From positions 7,387,501 to 7,451,500 of the forward strand of contig NC_088303.1 of the NCBI RefSeq assembly GCF_032854445.1: a DNA stretch of 64,000 nt, written 5' to 3'. A program made the translations under genes and the position numbers. The notes beneath the pieces are model-generated. The model was given only the letters and a program-made list of their open reading frames with translations. It did not search any database and was not told where the DNA came from. Origin of the DNA: Liolophura sinensis. Taxonomy: Eukaryota > Mollusca > Polyplacophora > Chitonida > Chitonidae. Every line of letters begins with the position of its first letter. The stretch's first letter is position 1. Shown here piece by piece: positions 58,881 through 64,000 of this stretch.

Positions 58881-59338
58881 AGTTCAAAGCTTTGTCGGAC
58901 TTGCATTCCAACCGGGCAGTTGGCAGGCTTTTGTTGTTCTTTCAACGAAGCGTGAAAAAAAGCCGGCCTCAAAAATTCATCCCTTTCCTTTAAAAGGGGT
59001 CTTCGCTGTCGGGACATTAAAAAAAACGTAAAAAATTAGACCCGGAGACATTCTCATTGAATGTTTCCAGCAACAACAATCCAAGTTTTAATTACATCGA
59101 TTGAAAAATGGGATGTATCTGTTTTCACATCTCCTCACCATTAACCGAACAGCTGTCAGGGAAGAATTCGTGACAGGGATGGCCATATAATTGACCTATC
59201 CGAGGAAGAAATCTGCAGAGAACTACAGAGTTAAACACTTCACTAAATCCCTAAGCTAGATGCACACCTTTTGGCCTTCAACACTACCTCGCTTCCGTCG
59301 TATATCTGCATTGGCCCGTACGGGGTCAGTGCGGATTG
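58881..59338 (+). pseudogene. LINE ORF1 (gag-like), N-terminal part
   Basis: Broken translation resembling LINE gag-like ORF1: DILIECFQQQQSK near 59045-59085, then IIDLSEEEICRELQS near 59180-59225, then HLLAFNTTSLPSYI near 59263-59305. Such proteins bind LINE RNA. Stops and frame changes separate the pieces. The reading continues beyond the Tc1 insertion into the zinc-knuckle part, and the start lies before the SINE at 58503. Confidence 0.75.
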
Positions 59339-59340
59339 TA

Positions 59341-60873
59341 TACTATCCAAAAAAAGAAACGCATAGGTGTTTTGTTTTATTTTAAAATGAAATAAATACA
59401 TTTTGTCTTCATTTCATGAGCAAAATGTGTTTTAATATTGTTAATAGTCACAGTTAGCACACATTTTATTCCTCAAAACATTTCTTGGTTGAAAATGTTG
59501 AGTTTGGAGGCCGTTTTTGGAAGAAGTAAAAAATACAGCACCACACTGCATCACGTGCAGTCTTACACGCCGAACTTACGCATGGAAAGCATACAGTGTG
59601 TGACTATAAAACCGCAACTTCGGGCCGGAAATCGGCGTCTTTCAAGTGGTGTTTTCAAGCTGATTCAACATGTCACGTTTTGACACTGTCACAAGAAATA
59701 TTGCTATTGGAAGACTTCAAGCTGGAGAGTCCCAATCGTCCATTTCTAGGCGTCTACACGTCAGCCAGAGCACGATTTCACGGCTTGCTGCCCACCACAA
59801 CAATACTGGGACAACAAATGACCGTCGGCGTTCAGGTCGACCATGTGTCACTACAGCAGCCCAAGATCGCTACATAAGGGTCCTCCATTTGCGTGACCGT
59901 TGTGCTACAGCTGAAAGCACAGCAGCCAGCATACTGGGACTGAGGAGGATATCAGGTCAGACAGTGCGGAACAGGCTGAGGGAACATGGACTGAGAGCCA
60001 GGAGGCCCTATGTTGGGATCGTGCTGCGTCCTCACCATCGCGCCAATCGCCTCCGATGGTGTAACAACGTGACTGCATGGAATCTACGCAACTGGCGACG
60101 CATTTGGTTCAGTGATGAGTCCAGATTCCTATTGCAGAGACGTGATGGTAGAAACCGGGTTTACAGACGTGCTCACGAACGTTATGCCCCTAACTGCGTA
60201 CGCCAGGTGGACAGATTTGGTGGAGGGAGTGTGATGATGTGGGCAGCAATATCGTATACTGGTCGTACAAATCTTGTCCACGTTCAGGGAAATCTTACGG
60301 CCGTACGCTACCGAGACACCATCCTGCAGCCACACCTCTTATCTGTCATTGACGTTCAGCGGGAGTTGTTCCAGAAGGACAACACCAGACCGCAAACGGC
60401 ACGTGTCACAAGGGACTTCCTCGCCGAAAACAATGTAAATGTGCTACCCTGGCCGTCCCGTTCCCCGGATCTTAACCCAATTGAGCATCTGGGGGATGAA
60501 CTTGATCGACGTCTACGCCAACGTCAACCTCAACCCCAAACGCTTCAAGAGCAAGTTGCATGTTTGCAGGAGGAGTGTCAGAATATTCCCCAGGCCTCTA
60601 TCCAGCGTCTCATCCAGTCCATGACAAGGCGTGTCAGAACTGTTATTCGTGCCCGTGGTGGTCACAACAGATACTGACATTCCACTCAAGTGGGAGACTC
60701 ATTGTGAGTGTCTTACCTCAAGTTGATGGCCTTGTTGTCTAGATATGGACCCTTCCTTAATCTGTGTAAAAAAATATTTGCAGAATAGCAATTCTTATTT
60801 AGTTATGCATAATTGAAAAGACTGCATCACCTCCGCAAAAAACCGGGTTATGCGTTTCTTTTTTTGGATAGTA
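59341..60873 (+). mobile_element. Tc1-type DNA transposon
   Basis: A 1533-bp element with terminal inverted repeats of about 25 bp: TACTATCCAAAAAAAGAAAC plus GCATA at the left, and the exact inverse ending GGATAGTA at 60873. TA dinucleotides at 59339-59340 and 60874-60875 are the expected target duplication. It encodes one intact transposase. The inverted repeats match over this length with no difference visible by eye, so the insertion is recent compared with the LINE it sits in. Confidence 0.95.
59670..60677 (+). CDS. Tc1-family transposase, intact frame
   Basis: 335 codons, near the usual Tc1 length (about 340). N-terminal helix-turn-helix DNA-binding region (about 10-40, with SISRRLHVSQSTISR), a GRP box at about 56-58, and a second helix-turn-helix region (about 65-110). 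The catalytic DDE triad is visible as Asp149 (FSDESRF), Asp237 (QKDN) and Glu272 (SPDLNPIEHL); the second Asp and the Glu are 34 residues apart, the DD34E spacing of Tc1. GGGSVMMW (184-191) is also typical. Oddities: HLGDELDRR, where relatives usually have Trp for Gly; RPQTA, usually RPHTA; and GRPC, usually GRPR. These may weaken the enzyme. The frame has no stops. The enzyme would cut and paste the element at TA sites. Confidence 0.95.
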   Translation: MSRFDTVTRNIAIGRLQAGESQSSISRRLHVSQSTISRLAAHHNNTGTTNDRRRSGRPCVTTAAQDRYIRVLHLRDRCATAESTAASILGLRRISGQTVRNRLREHGLRARRPYVGIVLRPHHRANRLRWCNNVTAWNLRNWRRIWFSDESRFLLQRRDGRNRVYRRAHERYAPNCVRQVDRFGGGSVMMWAAISYTGRTNLVHVQGNLTAVRYRDTILQPHLLSVIDVQRELFQKDNTRPQTARVTRDFLAENNVNVLPWPSRSPDLNPIEHLGDELDRRLRQRQPQPQTLQEQVACLQEECQNIPQASIQRLIQSMTRRVRTVIRARGGHNRY

Positions 60874-60875
60874 TA

Positions 60876-61140
60876 TATCCCTAATCCGACGGGTTGTTCC
60901 AATTATCACGGAAAGGGCCAATGTAAAATTAAGCTGGTATGTTTCAGATACGGCAGTGAAGGTCATGATGGTTCCGACTGTAGCGACACAGTTAAGTGTT
61001 GCAACTACAGTGGAGATTTTAGGGATTGTCTGCTTTTCCTCAAGGAAAGACAAATTATCAACTTAAAAATTATTAGCAATATATCTTACCAGGATGCTCG
61101 GAAATTGGTCTGACTCTGTAGTACTTGTATTCGGGCTTCG
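60876..61140 (+). pseudogene. LINE ORF1, zinc-knuckle part
   Basis: Resumes just after the Tc1 element. Translation shows IPNPTGCSNYHGKGQCK, LVCFRYGSEGHDGSDC and NISYQDARKLV, the CCHC zinc-knuckle and C-terminal pattern of LINE gag-like proteins. Several zinc-binding cysteines are replaced (Tyr and Ser where Cys is usual), so the knuckles are not all intact. Confidence 0.8.
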
Positions 61141-61254
61141 TTTGCCAGTGTCGTCAAGCGAGTAACATATTTTGCTACTCAAACATCTTGGACTTGGCAA
61201 ATTGGAAACTACAAACCTAGCTCTATTTCTGTGCAACGTTCGGCTCAGCCGGCG

Positions 61255-63340
61255 TTTAATTCCCATAACCCCTCTTTGGGGCAGTGATAACATAAATAAT
61301 AGGGGCGAGATAGTGTAAAACATATTATCTAAGGTGGAACTTATTTCAATCATGGTTCTAAATCTATTACATCCGGGTAATGTCTCTTATTCTGCTATCG
61401 ATCTCACTGTCACAGATCCATTAATTCTCCTTGATTTTTATTGGAAGGTGCATGAGGATCTTTGTGGTAGTGACCATTTCCCTATTATCCTAGAGCACAT
61501 CACTTCTAATTCTTCAGAACGTGTAGCTAGGTGAAAATTCGATATTGCTGATTGGATCGCACTGAGATGTTCTGTGAGGCTGATATCACGCCAGAGACTC
61601 TCAGTGCAGAGGATGATCCTATATTAAAATTTAATGAACTTGTTCATTGTCCCACTGGTACTAATTTAAAACAGGTTCGTATTTTTAGAGCTAAAGCTCG
61701 TCGATGGCTTAAGTCCAGGGGACGATCTTGTTGATGGAATCTTGTTTCAGGCATTACGTCAAAAACTCCCATGCGTAAGGTCTGGAACATGGTTCCGAAA
61801 CATAAGGGCAAAAATAACAAAGCAAAAGCCCAGCCTTTGAAAAATGGAGATAATATATGTTAAATTGTCCATCGGATATAGCTAATAGATTAGCTGAGAC
61901 AATTTCTGAGAAATCTTCCTCTGCGAATTATACTTCAGAATACTTTGATACAAACATATTAAAAGCTAGAAGTTAATCGTCCTTTTAATATCGATAAGTC
62001 TGTCTTGGGATTGTTTAATTTTTTTTTGGCGTGTATTATCTCGGTTCCAAAACCAGGCAAAGATCATTCTGATCCATCTAATTACCGTTTTATAGCTCTT
62101 ACCAGCTGTATTTTGAAACCAAAAGTTACGATCTAATATACAGTGTGGTTTTCTACTTAGATCACTTTGCTCAATTCAAAACCTTTGTTGGTAATAGTTT
62201 CATTAATAATGAACATGTGGTGTTCATATTTTTATGTCCTAAAAAAGTCCTACGACACAAGATGGTACTTTAAAATACCTCCCGGATATGGTCCTGAAAG
62301 GGCGGTTACTTATATTTATATCTGATTTGTTATCTGATCGCCAGTTTACGGTACGAATTAAGCCCACTCTTTGTGATTCTTATTAGTAGGAAATGGGTGT
62401 ACCACAGGGCAGCATTCTATCGCCTATTTTGTTCAGCATAAAAATTAATAGTCTGGCTAAAAACGTAACAAGTAGTACAGAGGGTTCTTTATTTGTTGAT
62501 GATTTCCTGATATGCCACCATGCTAAAAATATGTATAATATCGAACGCCAGTTGCAGCTTTGTATCAATAAGATCGAGAGATGGGCAACACAAAACGGTT
62601 TAGATTTTCAACGTCTAAAACCGTCGTACATTTTTGTAATAAACAGAAACTTCGTCTTGACCCAGAGCTTAATTTTTGTGGTGAACAGCTTAAAATTGTT
62701 ACACAAAAAATTTTTTTAGGTATAATATTTGATAGAAACCTGTCTTTTATACCTCATATAAAAATGCTTAAAGTTAAATGTACAAAGGCTCTATATGTTA
62801 TCAAGGTCGTGTATAGAACCGATTGGCGTGCTGACCGATCTCTTTCACTCAATCTATATGGTTCTCTGGTGAGGTCTAAATTGTACTATTGGTCCATCAT
62901 TTACGGTTCCGCAAGGAAGTCCTATATTAAAATGTTGGATGTTACAAATCCGTATCAAAAGTTCAAATCCCGAGCGCTGATTTTAGATCAAACATTCTTA
63001 ACTGTATTCGTCGCCTTTAGCAGGGTGAATGTGAACTTCAGGTCCATAGTAAATTGCACAATGTTCACCCTGTTATAGGTTCTAATTTGCATACTCACGG
63101 TACTCACGTAGAGAATAAGTAGTTTTAATGAGGTGTCGTAATGGGCATTCTCGTTTAACTCACAATTTTGTTCTTGATGGGGGCCCTGCCGCAGAGTGTG
63201 TTGAATGTGATGCTGAATACGGCATCAAACATATCCTGGCTGACTGTGCGGGCTTTGTCCATGTTCCACAAAGATTCTACACGGTCAACTCTATATATGA
63301 TTTGTTTGGCAGACGATGCTGTCATAAAATATTATGACAT
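61255..63340 (+). pseudogene. LINE ORF2 (endonuclease, reverse transcriptase), broken
   Basis: Pieces in order: end of the APE endonuclease with RGEIVEN, YSAIDLTVTDP and the GSDHFPI motif (61290-61500); RT start with VPKPGKDHSDPSNYR (62045-62090); DLLSDRQFTVRI and GVPQGSILSPILF (62320-62440); catalytic FVDDF (62491-62505); thumb-like SFIPHIK...LYGSLVRSKL (62740-62880); and a C-terminal Cys/His motif, CVECDAEYGIKHILADC (63200-63250). ORF2 normally nicks the target and copies LINE RNA. Stops and frameshifts divide it, and the start of the endonuclease is deleted. Confidence 0.85.
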
Positions 63341-63550
63341 TGGTCTATATGATAAAACATAAGTTTTAATTGTCATCAATCTTTATAGATAAAAAGTTGT
63401 ATATATATAGATTTCTTGATATACTATTTTAAAGATTTTGGACTTTTTTTGCTTTTTTTATCTGATTTTAAACATGTCAGAACATTTTTGTTTCGTTTTT
63501 GATGTTGTCACTACCAAATCAAAAACCTCAACCGCCTCGTGTTTTCACCG

Positions 63551-63629
63551 TGTCCTCGCCACAATATGACTGAAATATTGTGGATGTGGCGATACGCCAT
63601 AATCATTCATTCATTCATTCATTCATTCA
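63551..63629 (+). repeat. LINE 3' tail with ATTC repeats
   Basis: Conserved end ACAATATGACTGAAATATTG, then TGGATGTGGCGATACGCCAT and a run of ATTC units. The same end occurs at 46633-46690 (plus) and 43058-43135 (minus). It resembles the 3' tails of both SINE families. Confidence 0.85.
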
Positions 63630-63719
63630 CAAAATGTGTGTGTGGTTGGATAACATATATTCCCCCATCTCCCCTGGGTGCTTGTATCCCTGCTGAAATG
63701 TAGCTTTTCAAGTTTTGGA

Positions 63720-64000
63720 TCGCGGAGTGGTCCGTGAAAACTGCTTTAGTCCTGGGGAACATGCCCTAGCACAGAACGAAAGTCGTCGACAGCCCCTTAA
63801 ATTGTTTGAAGAGCCACTGGTATTAGCAAAGTGACTATTGGCGTTTTTCATCTAGTTTATCATCTACTGAACTTCAAAGGCAATGAAGTGAGACGCAGTG
63901 ATGCGATAAACCATCTAGCTGTTTGTTGCGCGGAATGAGTTTGTGTTCTTTTCTTTCCACTTTGGTTTACGACTATAGTTTGGGCTTATCGATAGACACA
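63720..64000 (+). repeat. Second duplication cluster, partial block
   Basis: GGAATGAGTTTGTGTTCTTT and TGGTTTACGACT near 63937-63975 match 52.47-52.52 kb. The preceding CATCTAGTTT and TTCAAAGGCAATG segments also match 52.39-52.42 kb. It is cut by the window end. Confidence 0.5.

Larger units (their letters stand above)
57850..63629 (+). mobile_element. Decayed non-LTR retrotransposon (LINE) with two insertions
   Basis: About 3.9 kb of LINE sequence spread over 5.8 kb because a SINE (58503-58868) and a Tc1 element (59341-60873) are inserted in it. Order: probable GC-rich 5' UTR (57850-58380, inferred), ORF1 with CCHC-type zinc knuckles, a junction that deletes the start of ORF2, the end of an APE-type endonuclease, a reverse transcriptase, a C-terminal Cys/His motif, a 3' UTR and a tail of ATTC repeats. 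The domain order and the tandem-repeat tail fit the Jockey/I group. Frameshifts and stops show that it is dead. Confidence 0.85.

Noticed and set aside
59596-60742. Further frames overlapping the Tc1 transposase
   Set aside because: They are alternate-frame shadows of the intact transposase.

Overview
This window is animal nuclear DNA, most likely from a mollusc (gastropod or bivalve) or a close lophotrochozoan relative. It is AT-rich, has long stretches with no coding potential, and is crowded with microsatellites, minisatellites, tRNA-derived SINEs, non-LTR retrotransposon remains, solo LTRs and a Tc1-type transposon. The only host protein gene I can support is spliced, with canonical GT/AG boundaries. 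The lineage is inferred from the repeats and the receptor type; nothing in the sequence proves it.

Layout. 0-10 kb: noncoding DNA with several SINE copies, two minisatellites and a solo LTR (8.8-9.5 kb). 10.5-29.8 kb: three diverged, collinear copies of a 3-5 kb segment (A 10.5-15.0, B 21.6-24.75, C 25.0-29.8 kb). Between A and B lie SINEs, a MITE (19.58-20.05 kb) and an LTR-inside-LTR nest (20.11-21.64 kb). 30.4-33.1 kb: a two-exon class A neuropeptide GPCR on the minus strand, 480 codons, closest by eye to ecdysis-triggering-hormone / TRH-type receptors. 33-50 kb: noncoding DNA with SINEs, a second inverted MITE copy, a foldback element, two LINE 3' fragments, a tandem CTCF-like motif and a 31-bp minisatellite with 11 CACGTG boxes. 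50-57.5 kb: a second cluster of diverged duplications, a 349-bp tandem duplication that looks identical, and a promoter-like CpG-rich block. 57.85-63.63 kb: one decayed LINE (gag-like ORF1, APE endonuclease, reverse transcriptase, ATTC-repeat tail) interrupted by a SINE with a 12-bp target duplication and by a Tc1 transposon with an intact 335-codon transposase.

How the parts fit. The GPCR is a cell-surface peptide receptor and stands alone here. The mobile elements form a network: both SINE families end in a 3' segment that resembles the 3' tail of the LINE, the expected sign that this LINE lineage mobilised them. Many SINE copies keep 9-14 bp target duplications. I found no CRISPR array, no operon and no clear new multi-gene system. 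The most unusual structures are the E-box minisatellite, the nested LTR pair, the LINE serving as a landing site for other elements, and the two blocks of old tandem segmental duplication.
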